DNA from: Liolophura sinensis
Taxonomy: Eukaryota; Mollusca; Polyplacophora; Chitonida; Chitonidae
Length of the DNA: 64,000 nucleotides
Assembly: GCF_032854445.1 (NCBI RefSeq)
Contig: NC_088295.1
Coordinates: 28,199,385 to 28,263,384 of the forward strand
Direction: 5' to 3'
The position numbers were made by a program, and so were the translations under genes. The notes below the pieces were generated by a model. That model made no database searches. It saw only the letters and a list, made by a program, of their open reading frames with translations, and had not been told where the DNA came from. This document shows, piece after piece, positions 1 to 10,551 of the stretch (position 1 is its first letter; each line of letters opens with the position of its first letter).

Positions 1-1
1 T

Positions 2-1876
2 GTTGTTACTTTTGTGAAATATTTCCAACACTACTTGTATGGTCGTCATTTTACAGTCAGAACAGATCACAGTGCATTACGTTGGATGATGAATTTCAAG
101 GAACCAGAAGGACAGTTGGCTAGATGGTTGGGGTTACTCAGCACCTATGACTTTGAAATCATTCATCGTCCTGGTAACCGTCATGGTAATGCTGATGCTT
201 TATCCAGAATTCCATGTAACTGGTGTGATAAGCATGGATACCCAGTTGCATCTGTGAATGTTGTTGAACAAGTTTCAGGGTCAGCAGCTACTCCAGTAGA
301 TGTTGAAGTTCAAACAGAGCATTCCGGGGCAGTTGGAACTGTGGTAACAAAGATTAAATGGATTCCAAAGAATTGGACGTACAAGCAGCAGAAACAAAGG
401 CGGTATAAGACCCGTCCAAAGCGCACCCATGTAACAGCAGTAATAACACGAAAACAAAGTAAACTGAAATCCAACAGAGAACCCAACGAGGTAGAATTAC
501 CCACATCTTTGCAGACAACGAATCGGACATCTGCAGAGAACAGGTGGTCAAATGAAAGTCTTGCTATTCTGCAGCGAAGCGACAGTAATCTGAAATGGAT
601 AATAAAAGCGAAAGAAGAAAATCAAGAACAACCTAATTGGACAACAGTCTCTGATCAAAGTAGAACAACCAAGTATTATTGGGCACAATGGGACAGGCTA
701 GTACTAATCAGTGGAGTTCTACATCGCAGGTGGGAAACAGAAGATGGACTAAACTGGCACTACCAGATAGTTCTTCCAGCAGAACTGAGAAAAGAAGTTT
801 TCCATGAATTACATGCTTCTAAAACAGCAGGTCATTTAGGCTGTGGAAAAACTATCCCTAAAGTAAGACAACGATATCACTGGTATGGCTGGAGTAAAGA
901 TATTTGACTGTGGTGCAAACAATGCGACAAATGTAATTCGAGGAAATCTTCAGGAGGGAAATCAAAGACAAACTTGAGACAGTATATAGTTGGAGTTCCA
1001 ATGGAGCGAGTAGCAATGGATGTACTGGGTCCATTACCAAAGACCAAGAAGGGAAATCAGTATATACTAGTCATACAGGATTACTTCACCAAATGGGTAG
1101 AGGCCTATGCAATTAGAAACCAGGAAGCTGAAACTATTGCAGATAAACTAGTGAAGGAATTTATTTGTAGATTTGGTGTACCTGAACAAATACATACAGA
1201 CTTAGGGACAAATTTTCAATCCAGTATAATTCCAGAGGTATGTCATCTACTTGGAATACAGAAGACCAGTACTACACCATACCATCCTCAATCCAACGGA
1301 ATGGTTGAACGTTTTAATCGAACCTTAGAAGATCGACTGGCTATGATGATAGACAAGGACCAACGTAACTGGGACGAGCAACTGCCTTTTGCACTGATGT
1401 CTTACAGATCATCACTTCATGATGTAACACAACAATCTCCAACTATGATGATGTTAGGACGAGAAATAAACTTACCTCTAGATTTGATCACAGGCAGACC
1501 AACACAGATGCCAGCAATAGAGGGAACAAACTATGCTGTTGAACTGCGTGAGCGCATGGAAATCGCACATGAAAGGGCTCGACAGGTTCAACGGAGAAGT
1601 GTTGAGCGTCAGAAGCGGAATTATAACATCGGCAATAAAGGGAAGACATTTAAAATAGGCGATGCTGTTTGGCTGTACGATAGTGCACGTCACAAAAAGC
1701 TATCTCCAAAGTTGGCATGTCGTTGGACTGGACCATATCAGGTTATTGGTAAACTTGATGATACAGTATACCGGGTCCAACAACATCCCAAAGCTAAGAA
1801 GAAACTAGTCCACTATGATCGACTGAAACTGTATGAGGGAACCACTTATAAACCGTGGACTGTTGAGACAGATTAA
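2..1876 (+). pseudogene. Ty3/Gypsy retrotransposon pol, 3' part (RNase H + integrase), interrupted by one stop
   Basis: One frame runs from the window edge to a TAA at 1874-1876, broken only by an in-frame TGA at 905-907. In order: the end of an RNase H domain (TDHSALRWM and the Gypsy-typical NADALSRIP near 190-215), a basic linker, an integrase HHCC zinc finger (HASKTAGH near 813, CKQCDKC near 914), a DDE integrase core (MDVLGPLP near 1017, HTDLGTNF near 1195, HPQSNGMVERFNR near 1285), and a GPY/F module (WTGPYQVIG near 1725). The polyprotein would copy and integrate the element. Reverse transcriptase and gag lie left of the window. The stop falls inside the zinc finger, so this copy is probably inactive unless the stop is an assembly error. 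A polypurine tract and LTR follow, confirming orientation. Confidence 0.93.
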
Positions 1877-2469
1877 GTGTGACCTCACAAATGAGCCCGC
1901 AGGAACACCAATATCAACGATCACCACCCCAAGGGAGGGGGGAGAACCGCATTACGCGCATGTACACCATCTGAAAACCACCACCTATGAGGGAGGTAAG
2001 GTGACCACGGTCAAGGAGGAGATTATCAAGTCGCCGGTGGCATTCTGCTGTGTGCTGTGTGGGAACAGAAGAATCCTTGAAGAGTGAACATTTTCGGACA
2101 CAAAATCGAAATTTCATTATTAGTTCTTACCCTATTCATATTAAAGTTTAGAATTGTAGTTACATAATCCATACCCATGGTTGTATATAGAGACAAGGGT
2201 CTAGTCAGGACAGATACATGAACTATGAACATTATTTGAACATTTCAGGTTACCAAGGACTGTTGAGATACAGTTTATCTAGAACTGATAATTGTGAGTT
2301 TCAGTACTAATGTATCTTGTTCCACAATTATATACATATGGTTTATGATTATGATACTGATACAGTATTTTTGACAGGTGATAATAACTCACCTGTTACC
2401 ATGTGCGATGTCCTTTCCATGATGTATTTTGTCTCTAGTACTGCAGTGCTCGGGACGAGCATTATTTGT
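1877..2469 (+). other. Retrotransposon post-pol spacer, no convincing gene
   Basis: This is the non-coding stretch between the integrase stop and the polypurine tract. A short open frame (1833-2087) overlaps the end of pol in another frame, but it shows no domain, signal peptide or membrane segment, so I do not call it a gene. Confidence 0.6.
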
Positions 2470-2481
2470 AGGAGGGGGTGA
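2470..2481 (+). promoter_or_regulatory. Polypurine tract of the Gypsy element
   Basis: AGGAGGGGGTGA lies directly before the first base of the LTR. In LTR retroelements this purine run is the RNase H-resistant primer for plus-strand DNA synthesis, and its position fixes the left edge of the LTR. Confidence 0.75.
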
Positions 2482-3488
2482 TGTGGCGATTTTGCTAGAG
2501 ACAGTATATTATTTCATATAATTGCATGGGAGGTTAGGGGTTAATTTTCTGCCTTGTCCATAACGTAGACACAGGTTTTACCAGTAGAATGTAAATTTTT
2601 ATGGGTTAGACATATCCTCAAATTAAATTAGAATTTTTGTGGAATATTTTGAAATATATATTTTTTTTTTTTTTGTAACATATAGAGACAGGATATTTTG
2701 TGGACTCATGAGAGCAAGTTGTTTTTGGCGCCTTAATATAACTTTTGAAGGACACAGTTTCCGTGCACCCCTGTCCCTTCCAACGTAAGAATTTTAACAC
2801 TTGATGACTTAATTAGAACACCATATTTCAGGTATAATACACTGACATGTTGAAGGAGTTTCTCTCCAAGCTTGGTGATCGGATATTGTTTGGCTAGGTT
2901 GCTAACAACATTTTTTTTTAGCGACCTTAAGTTTGGCGAAACATCCGCCATTGTTAATATTTTGAAGTGACAAATTCGAGTAGAGTTTCCATTACTTTTG
3001 GACATATTCTTGCTGTAACAAACCACGTACAGCATCTTTCCAGTTAAAAAAAAACATTAGTACTCACTGACTGTGGCATGATTTTGGCATAAAACATCCT
3101 TTATACCAAGTTTAAGACACTAAATCATTTTTGTGGTTGTTGTTGTTGTTTCGCCGCGCACGATCGTCGTTCACGGTGAACTGCCGCTAGACGAGGTTGT
3201 CTACTTTACGACATCCTTTAGTGTTAACTCATATTGAAGAGTTTCAAAAGGGGCATTAACTTGTATTTGCGAAAGTAAATAGTTTCACTCCACAGGCTCA
3301 TCTCCTTTCTACCTACAAGTTATTGTTCATCTTTCCATTATTAAGAAAAAGAAAGAAAAATGTGCCATGACATTAGATACGCATGTACATGTATAGTATT
3401 TCTATACACAGATGTTGTTACTTTGGTATTAGCCAATCAGTGCTCTGAGTACCATCCTTGGTACTCATGAATATTTATGAGCGTAGAC

Positions 3489-3496
3489 TATAAATA
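3489..3496 (+). promoter_or_regulatory. TATA box of the LTR promoter
   Basis: TATAAATA about 1 kb into the LTR, followed about 30 bases later by a likely transcription start region. This would mark the U3/R border of the LTR. Confidence 0.5.
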
Positions 3497-3716
3497 CCGG
3501 GCAAATTCCCACTTTTAGTCCCAGATGATCTCGGACCACCGTCGTGTTAACATCTAAATTTCCACCTAGTTAGCTTTCTAAGGCAGGTATTTTACATGTA
3601 TATAAGCAGTGTGAAGTGGTAGCTAGATAAGTTGTCAGCACTGAAGTGGGATTTCAGCTTCAGAGCATACCTAGAGACAGTGGGACTGCTAGTTCCAAAT
3701 TGTGACACAAGTGTTC

Positions 3717-3783
3717 CCAGGCTGTGGGACTGACTTTCCCAGGCTGTGGGACTGACTTTCCCAGGCTGTGAGACTGATATTCC
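3717..3783. repeat. 22-bp tandem repeat inside the LTR, three copies
   Basis: Three copies of a unit containing CCAGGCTGTGGGACTGAC, the last one slightly diverged. GTGGGACTG and TCCCAG motifs recur more loosely from 3680 to 4025. Confidence 0.8.
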
Positions 3784-4252
3784 CAACCATGATTGAGACA
3801 GTATATCTCAATAGTTTGTCACTGGGATTTTTCTGGACCAAAAATTTTATAATTCCCAAGTATGAGCTGAAACATTTATACTGGGAGAATTTGTGCATAA
3901 GTGCCCCTGAGCAATCGTGGGACTGGGATTCCCAGTTTCAGCACAGTGAGACACCGAGTCCCAGAATTTGAAACTCGTTTTCCCAAGTTATTACTGGACC
4001 AATTCTGGAACTGTTACTCCCAGAGAAGACCTGAAAGTATTATTTACCGATAATGTCCCCACACATGGCTGACATATTGTCTATATGACACCAGTAGGAC
4101 ATACCACTATCACAGCAGTACTAGGTTTAATACCTCCCTGAGATATCCCTAACACAGTTATCTGAACCATCTGAAGTACAGATGTTGTGCTTGTACACAG
4201 TACTGGCACTTTTACCTATATATATATCAACATACTCCTGTCACTCTATTTT

Positions 4253-4258
4253 AATAAA
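4253..4258 (+). promoter_or_regulatory. LTR polyadenylation signal
   Basis: AATAAA followed by a TG-rich stretch (TGTTGCTGCTGTTTGTTG), downstream of the LTR TATA box as expected for the R region. Confidence 0.45.
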
Positions 4259-4604
4259 ACTGTTGCTGCTGTTTGTTGAACTTTAAAAATCGGACTTTTC
4301 TTGGTTATTCGAAGTTCAGAGCTAACTAGTGGTTTTCCCAAACATACTACTGAATGACACGGACTGACCGAGCTGACATTCAAAAGAATCCATAGTAGCG
4401 AACGTCTCCAGCAGTATACAGATATTGTTCCAGAGTTCGACACTGGGTGATTCACGCTACCAATATTGTGCTTTCCCCTGTAGTAAATGGTGTGATTTGG
4501 AACTGGGCTATCTGTATCGTTAAGAAGATATATACATAAAAACAAAATCGCTACACCAGTCTTCCAGGAGAATTATAGATGTTTGCTGTAAGGGTTTAAC
4601 TCTG

Positions 4605-4822
4605 ACCCATTGATCACGAAGCGATCTTAGACTTAAGTCGAAATTTTAATCATTAAATTTGGTATGTTCCTTTCCTTTATTTTAGCTGAAATTTGTTCTA
4701 CAAAAACTTACCCAGAATTTCCTTGTCAAGCAATAATTTGACCTTATTACATCGGAAGTAACAATTTTAAAGTGATTTGAAATTTTTGACTTAAGTCTAA
4801 GATTGCTTCGTGATCCCGAGGT
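4605..4822. mobile_element. MITE-like element, copy 1 (~28-bp terminal inverted repeats)
   Basis: Terminal inverted repeats begin GATCACGAAGCGATCTTAGA at 4612 and continue to ACTTAAGTC. The right arm (about 4788-4815) is the inverted complement with one mismatch. The interior is AT-rich and non-coding. A second copy at 6307-6530 aligns along the whole length. Confidence 0.75.
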
Positions 4823-4825
4823 TTG

Positions 4826-4876
4826 TTGCCAAGCCCCGTTGCCAAGCCCCGTTGCCAAGCCCCGTTGCCAAGCCCG
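4826..4876. repeat. 13-bp minisatellite, four copies
   Basis: Unit GTTGCCAAGCCCC, repeated head to tail immediately right of the MITE-like element. Confidence 0.9.
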
Positions 4877-5936
4877 TGTAGAAAGATTGACATTAAACAC
4901 GGGTTAACAGTAAAAAAAATTAAAGCTTATGCCTCTTCAGACTGTTGTGCCTGTCAGATGACTTGACGATTACCATTGTTTGACATCTGACAGATTGGAA
5001 CACAAACCAGAGGAAATGCGATACTGTGGCAGCACTGTTAAATGTTGGAGAAAGCAATGAGCACTCAGCTAATGTAACTTTTGGTCACAATAAAAAGTCA
5101 CCATGCCGTGATTTGTTTGGGTGTATTGTAAACGGTTTCATGGAAAACCTCTACAAAACTCAAGGAACGCTAGGCGCTTGGTCTTAGGCTGGTAATACGC
5201 CGTACCCTTCAGTATAGGTATTATCAACACATTCATGGAAAGGCACTTCAAAGCGAACACTCTAAGATGAACCAGTAACTGCCTTACTTGCAGCTTTCGG
5301 CATAGCTGCTTTTGGACGATGTATAGGAAAAGCATTCGCATGTACATGTATGTAGAAACTAATAATTAACAGGACTATTCAGGTATATAAAGATATACGA
5401 GGTAGAAAGATCATCGAAATTTGTTTGTTTCGATATTTTTTCCATATTAAAAAAGATTTTAAATTTATCAGCAGAAGTGGAACTCTACCCAACGTGTGAA
5501 TTTGTGACGCTTGTAAGACTATGCATTTCATCAAAATCAAAAATATTACATTTTTTGTGCTGAATATATTTTTTCTCTGAAGTTTTCTCTGGATCATTTG
5601 AGCTATCTTGTTGTTTTAAACAAGGATTTTTTACTTCTCCATGAGATACCCAGAATTAATATTTATCAGACGACTGCTGTAATTAATTTTTGCCAAATCC
5701 CGGACGTTAATATCCATTTTTTTATATTTCGTTTCATTGTAAATGGGAATCTTGGCACATGGACAGTAACCTTTATACTTGTGACCCCCAGCATTCAGAT
5801 ATTGTGCCATAAACTTATGGATTAGCAGAGTATCGCGGTGTTGTGCCAAAATACGAATCGGCTCAGCTAACCAAAGATTCGCGTAAATCAGCCCCCAGCA
5901 CTACTTTTTGTTTGGTCTGATTGTCTTCGGTTTCAG
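4877..5936. other. No gene recognised; intron or 5' flank of PTP1
   Basis: AT-rich DNA with only short chance open frames. The exon expected to encode the KNRY loop and to end in splice phase 1 just before the first visible PTP1 exon is not visible here. The earlier exons therefore probably lie left of the retrotransposon. Confidence 0.5.
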
Positions 5937-6007
5937 TTGATCACAATCGGGTGAAGCTGGCGGAAGAAGGGGATCAGTCGGATTATATCAACGCCAGTTA
6001 TGTCCCC
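5937..6007 (+). CDS. PTP1 exon a (DHNRV / DYINASYVP)
   Basis: Acceptor TTTCAG, donor GTGAGT. It enters in phase 1 and leaves in phase 0, as in the matching PTP2 exon 7. Confidence 0.9.
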
Positions 6008-9000
6008 GTGAGTAAGCTACCATTAGGGTAATAAATCGTGCAAGTGAGAAATGAAATCCGTTAGAAGTTTCCACTTTGACATGTATATTATAAATATTTT
6101 TAGAGTTAAAAAATAAAATTCCATTAATCAAACGCCACTATCATTTCCTCCTATATTCTCCTTTATATATCCTCAGTTAGAGCTGCAGGTAAGATATCAT
6201 ACGACTTATCCGGTATTGTTTCTGTTTGCTTTCACATTTAGTATGTTCTCTGGTGTAATTCATTACTGTTTTGCTGAAGGGCAGTGGTTTATTCGGGGCA
6301 CTCTGACCCCGAGATCAAAAAACGATCTTAGATTTAAGTAAAACTTTCAGTCATCAAACTGAGTGTGTTCCTTTCCGTGCGTTATTATAGCTGAAATTTG
6401 TTTTTCATGAGTTAACCTACCCAGAATTTACGTTTTCAACCAATATTTTGACCTTGTTACGTAAGAGATAACAATTTCAAGTAGATTTGAAATTTGAACT
6501 TCAGTCTAAGATCGCTTCGTGATCTCGGGGCCAAAGCCTCAACTACCGCGACAACATACTTTGTAGAGATATGAAGTGCACGTAGCAAAGGGCTAATTTA
6601 CACTAAGTAGGCTTCATGAAATTGACCCCTAGTTTCGTTATCTTATAAACCCGACTGGGAGTCACACAAGTGACAACTCTTAATGAATATAGCGTAATCC
6701 AATAAATAAATAATAGTTGTGACGAGTTGAAATTACCGTTGAATTGAAGGGAGTGAAGTCAGAGAGAGAATATGTGGCGTCCCAGGGTCCACTGGAACGG
6801 ACTGCTGCCGACCACTGGCGGATGATTTGGGAGCTGAATATACGAATAATAGCTATGCTTACAACATGCGAGGAGGGCGACTTAATATTCAAGGTAAGTT
6901 TGCTGATTTTACGAATTGTTTATTGCATCACACCATGAACAATGCCATCCAGCCATCTGAAACACATTAACCACATATATTTAGCGTGATATAGCCTATT
7001 AGCCTTACGGCGTATAGTTTATTGGTTTTGCTTTACATAGTCATAGTCACATTAGCATTAATTTTGATTGTCCCTCAGAAATTTTTATCTATCTATTTGA
7101 ACAGGCAAAGTGCTGTCAATATTGGCCTAACAAAGAGAATGAGTCGGTGAATTATGGCGGTATTTACGTCACTCTGGTCTCCACGACTCGGTTGTGTCGA
7201 GATAACTACAAGCTGAAGGTCCTTCACATCCGTAAAGTAAGCCCAGTTGTATAGTCGTTCTCTGAACAATGCCCCCAGGGCCTGGTTGTTCAAAACTGTT
7301 TTCAGACTTTAAACCAGATTTAACTTCAAGCCAAGTCTTCAATTTTGTACTGAGCCTAAAAAATAATTGCATAACAGTATATTAAATATGAAGTAAATCT
7401 GCTGCTCTTATACTTTGGACAACTGCATTAGCTGCTGAGTTTGGCTAAAATTTTGAATTTAAAATGACTTAATACCAGTATTAGCTAATACACTTTCGAA
7501 CAACTGGTCCCAGGTGTCATTATCGTATACTGTCATCTTGTTTGTTTATTTGTCTGTCGGAATTGTTTGTGCAAATATTCTATGATTATGAATTAAGTTA
7601 TTGAATGTTTACGTAATTTGCAAGTAGTGAATTACGAGGATTGTTAGCTTTCGGTGATTCTCACGTGTATACAAGTCACAGCTAAGACCTTAATAGAAGA
7701 AGTTGTAGTTTCCTCGCTTGACGTTCAGCATGAAGGGGATAGTGCAACGACTATCAGTATTGTGGCTTGGGTGGGGCGTCTTACTTGCCTTCGGTAAGGC
7801 GTCTCAGTGAAGCAGCACTAGATAAAAGAGCGGTGGAAGTCCGTCCTGCAACAAAGAGGCACATTACATGCACTTTAAGGATTCCTTCGTCATATGAATG
7901 AAAATTGTTAAGTACGACGTTAAACCCCAAGCACTCACTCACACACTCTATTATATCCTAAAGTCTTGCCGTCTGGACATTGCCCATTTTCGAAGAGCGG
8001 ACTTTTTTTTCGTATATTTGTGTGTTTACTTAATGCCGATACTGTTGGTGCTCTTCCTTCCACTCGCACATTATATCCCCCACAGTAACTTCTCCACACA
8101 CTATGTGAATTATCAGGTGTAAATAAAAATTTTCATGTTATTTCTCGTATGTATTGCTGAAAACAGTCTATATCTTATTTAATTATTGTTAGATAAAAAC
8201 GGAAAGTATCTTTGTTTTTTTGTTGTTGTTATATTTAACAACAGGGAAAAGATTCTGAACCTAGGAAAGTACAGCTGTTTCAGTATATCAAATGGCCAGA
8301 TCGGAAAAACCCGGAGGACCCGGAGGCTTTTCTAGAATACCGTGATCATGTTAGGAGGGAAATGGACACATTCGATGAACAGAGCCCCCTGCTTGTCCAC
8401 TGCAGGTACCATGTTAATTATTCAGTGTTCTTCCTGGTATATTATGGCCACGACATGGCTGTGATATTGGCCAGTGGTGACCTCCACCATTAAATCATTC
8501 TTGGCAGGAATCGCACAATTGCTGTGCCAATTCTTTGATGCACGGGTTGTTTTTATATTTATTACACATTATTAAACTAGACGCCTCATGTATGAGAGGA
8601 TAGACTGTCCCTACCAAAATCAGAGCTTACACCATTAAATTATTCTTGGCAGGATTCGCACAATTACTGTGCCAATTGTTTGATGTACGGGTTGTTTTTA
8701 TATTTCTTACACATTATTAAACTAGATGCCTCATGTATGTGAGGATAAATCCAAATCAAAGCTTACCCGCTTCTTTTCTTGTATCTCCTCGAACGGACAG
8801 ACTGCAATGTTACCAGCCGTGACCTGTCAGATCTCCATTAAAATCCATACATTGTATTGGAAATGAAAGTAAATGTTATCTATATATTACGTTTGCATTT
8901 CCTATAGCGCGGGTGTGGGCCGGACAGGCACTTTCATAGCCATAGACACCCTGTTACAACATATGGAGGAGAGGGAATCTATAGATGTGTATGGTCTTGT

Positions 9001-10551
9001 TCTGCGTCTCAGGAAATACAGGGTACTGCTCGTCCAGAATGCGGTAAGAAAGCTCTATGTATATACCTGTTAAAAATCAGTAATTACATACGTCATCAGA
9101 GGTAACAGAAATTCATCAAATGCATTGGATTCTGGTGACGGGCATTAAAATGCCTCGGGAAGGCCTTTATCATAAAAACTGATCAGTAAAAGTTGTTAAA
9201 TCCTAGGAGGATAAGACAGTACTCAAAAAGGTTAGGTATTGAAGAAAGGAAAATGCATGGCGATGATTTGAAAATTGTCAAAATTGTATGAATGTCCATG
9301 AAATACGTTGACTTCTTTGTGACAGACATTTATGCATAACGGTAGAATCTTGGGAATAAGACTGGCTTCAATAAAGCTTCTCCCAGAGGGCTGAGACAGA
9401 ATTCAAGAAAGTTACATATTAAAGAAAGAGAAATTTTTGGAGACGATTTGGAGTGGGTTCAACCAAAGATAGTCGGCTAGCGCAGCGTAATGACCCAGAA
9501 GCCTCTCACCAATGCGGTCGCTGTGAGTTCAAGTCCAGCTCATGCTGGCTTCCTCTCCGGCCATAATTGGGAAGGTCTGCAGCAACCTGCGGATGGTCGT
9601 GGGTTTCCCCCTGGCTGTTCCCGGTTTCCTCTCACCATAATGCTGGCCGCCGTCGTATAAGTGAAATATTCTTGAGTACGGCGTAAAACACCAATCAAAT
9701 AAATAAATCAACCAAAGATATTACTTATATAAAGGTTACTCTTGTGTGTTACTGTACGGAATTGTCGTCTTTCACAGAACCAATACAAGTTTGTCCACAC
9801 GAGTCTACTTATAAAACTAGATAAGATGAAGAAAGCTGAGGTTGACGAAGGGCAAAAGAAGGCGGGTATAGGTAAGTGATAGATGACATAACTTCTGCCT
9901 TAGTGGCTCTTTCTCCGTCAAATATTTGATTTTCTGGACTCTTGAATCAAAAAGAGTAAACTGTCACGCCATGGTTAAGCGGTGATAAAACAGTATCTTC
10001 TGTGTATTTCTTCAGACGGCTCTTATCCTTACGAGAACATGGTTATGGGTCAGCGAGCTGTGGTCGGGGAGCTAGGCGGACTGGTTCACGGCGGAGACAA
10101 AAGTGGCGTCCCCACACAGCAGTCCTCAGCCGTGCAAAGCTTCCTTAGGAAGACCAAGACCAACGTACAGCCGGACATGGGGACGGACGATTCACAGTGC
10201 AGGAACTCGGACGGGATGCCAAGTCCGGTCAAAATAGAGGAATGGCCGCGTCCTCTTTCCGATCCGGTTCCCAGGCCTGTGATCGAAACGCCAAAGTCCA
10301 AACCTTTCTCCGGAAACACCCTAGGGGACCCAGAAAGAGCTTTAGCCAAAGAACTGGGAGGAATGTTTCAGGGAGGTGTTGAGAGGCACGCATCGCCAGG
10401 CAAAACTGCTGCCATCAAAGCTTTCCTAAGGAATAGGGACCTAGAGGGGGAATCCGCTCCACCAAACTCTGAGAACAATCCTAATGGCGATTCGCTGGTG
10501 ATCGACAACCGATTCAGGGAGGAGACCGAAAAGCAGACGACGTGCTTATAA
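5937..10551 (+). CDS. PTP1: receptor-type protein tyrosine phosphatase, catalytic domain and tail (5' partial, 7 exons)
   Basis: Removes phosphate from phosphotyrosine; by family, a membrane receptor acting on signalling proteins at the plasma membrane. Exons: 5937-6007, 6750-6893, 7105-7236, 8245-8405, 8908-9043, 9778-9871, 10016-10551; all splice phases agree and the total gives 423 codons plus TAA. The translation carries DHNRV and DYINASYVP, the substrate region SQGP...DHWRMIWE, the WPD loop (KWPDRKNPEDPE), the active-site loop HCSAGVGRTGTF split across two exons inside the Ser codon, and the Q-loop (NQYKFVH). The 178-codon tail holds YENM, a possible PI3K SH2 site, and a twice-repeated ~30-residue ELGG...FLR block. 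Only one catalytic domain follows. The start, ectodomain and membrane helix lie outside the window, so receptor status is inferred from the paralogue PTP2. Confidence 0.92.
6307..6530. mobile_element. MITE-like element, copy 2, in a PTP1 intron
   Basis: Left end CCCCGAGATC, right end TGATCTCGGGG, with TCTTAGATTTAAGT/ACTTCAGTCTAAGATCG arms. The interior aligns with copy 1 at 4605-4822 (for example TATGTTCCTTTCC-like and AGCTGAAATTTGTT segments). It lies between PTP1 exons a and b. Confidence 0.75.
6750..6893 (+). CDS. PTP1 exon b (SQGP...DHWRMIWE)
   Basis: 144 bp, phase 0 to 0, donor AAG|GTAAGT. The acceptor (GAATTGAAG) has a poor pyrimidine tract, so the exact left edge is the least certain boundary of the gene. 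Length matches PTP2 exon 8. Confidence 0.85.
7105..7236 (+). CDS. PTP1 exon c (CCQYWP)
   Basis: 132 bp, phase 0 to 0, acceptor GAACAG, donor GTAAGC. Encodes the QYWP segment typical of PTP domains. Same length as PTP2 exon 9. Confidence 0.9.
7672..7960 (+). mobile_element. SINE family B, head truncated, in a PTP1 intron
   Basis: Shares AAGACCTTAATAGA, GCATGAAGGGGATAGTGCA, GTCTCAGTGAAGCA and GCACTAGATAAAAGAGCGGT with the other B copies. It ends in ACGACGTTAAACCCCAAGC followed by CACTCACTCA. The tRNA-like head is missing. Confidence 0.8.
8245..8405 (+). CDS. PTP1 exon d (WPD loop, HC of the active site)
   Basis: 161 bp, acceptor AACAACAG. Contains KWPDRKNPEDPE, whose Asp is the general acid in this family. 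It ends LLVHC plus two bases of the Ser codon at donor AG|GTACCA. Confidence 0.93.
8485..8767. repeat. Two-copy tandem duplication, ~145-bp unit
   Basis: Both copies begin CACCATTAAAT and contain GCACAATT.CTGTGCCAATT and ACACATTATTAAACTAGA. It lies in the intron that splits the active-site Ser codon. Confidence 0.85.
8908..9043 (+). CDS. PTP1 exon e (rest of the active-site loop)
   Basis: Acceptor CCTATAG. The first base completes Ser, then AGVGRTGTF follows, giving the full CX5R signature with catalytic Cys in exon d and Arg here. 136 bp, equal to PTP2 exon 11. Confidence 0.93.
9110..9458. repeat. Old two-copy duplication, ~200 bp each
   Basis: GTGACGGGCATTAAAATGC ... GAAGAAAGGAAAATGCATGG in the first half matches GTGACAGACATTTATGCAT ... 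AAAGAAAGAGAAATTTTTGG in the second, with substantial divergence. It sits just before a SINE insertion. Confidence 0.5.
9472..9707 (+). mobile_element. SINE family A, full copy with target-site duplication
   Basis: Head with CTAGCGCAGCGTAATGACCC and a Pol III B-box-like GAGTTCAAGTCCAG. The body contains GGATGGTCGTGGGTTTCCCC and CATAATGCTGGCCGCCGTCG. The tail is CCAATCAAATAAATAAA. It is flanked by the 13-bp direct repeat TCAACCAAAGATA (9459-9471 and 9708-9720). It lies in the intron before PTP1 exon f. From memory the body resembles central-domain SINEs of the MetaSINE type; not verified. Confidence 0.92.
9778..9871 (+). CDS. PTP1 exon f (Q-loop NQYKFVH)
   Basis: Acceptor TTTCACAG, donor G|GTAAGT. 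Supplies the conserved Gln of the Q-loop and the last helix of the catalytic domain, then a Lys-rich linker. Leaves in phase 1. Confidence 0.9.
10016..10551 (+). CDS. PTP1 exon g (C-terminal tail, YENM, duplicated motif)
   Basis: Acceptor TTCTTCAG; ends in TAA. YPYENMV opens the tail. Two similar blocks, GELGGLVHGGDKSG...AVQSFLRK (about 10065-10155) and KELGGMFQGGVERH...AIKAFLRN (about 10348-10434), are separated by a Pro-rich linker. Confidence 0.88.

Larger units (their letters stand above)
2482..4555 (+). mobile_element. 3' LTR of the Gypsy element (2,074 bp)
   Basis: The left end is TGTGGCGATTTTG, just after the polypurine tract. The right end is CAAAATCGCTACA, its inverted complement at 12 of 13 positions, with the canonical TG...CA termini. 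Inside are a TATA box (3489-3496), a polyadenylation signal (4253-4258) and a 22-bp tandem repeat (3717-3783). This layout gives a U3 of about 1 kb and an R of roughly 750 bases, which is long for a Gypsy LTR. No open frame of note is inside. The 5' LTR is outside the window, so identity between LTRs and the target-site duplication (expected to match CCAGT at 4556) cannot be checked here. Confidence 0.8.

Noticed and set aside
1833-2087. Possible third ORF of the Gypsy element
   Set aside because: Short, overlaps pol, and has no env-like signal peptide, membrane segment or other domain.
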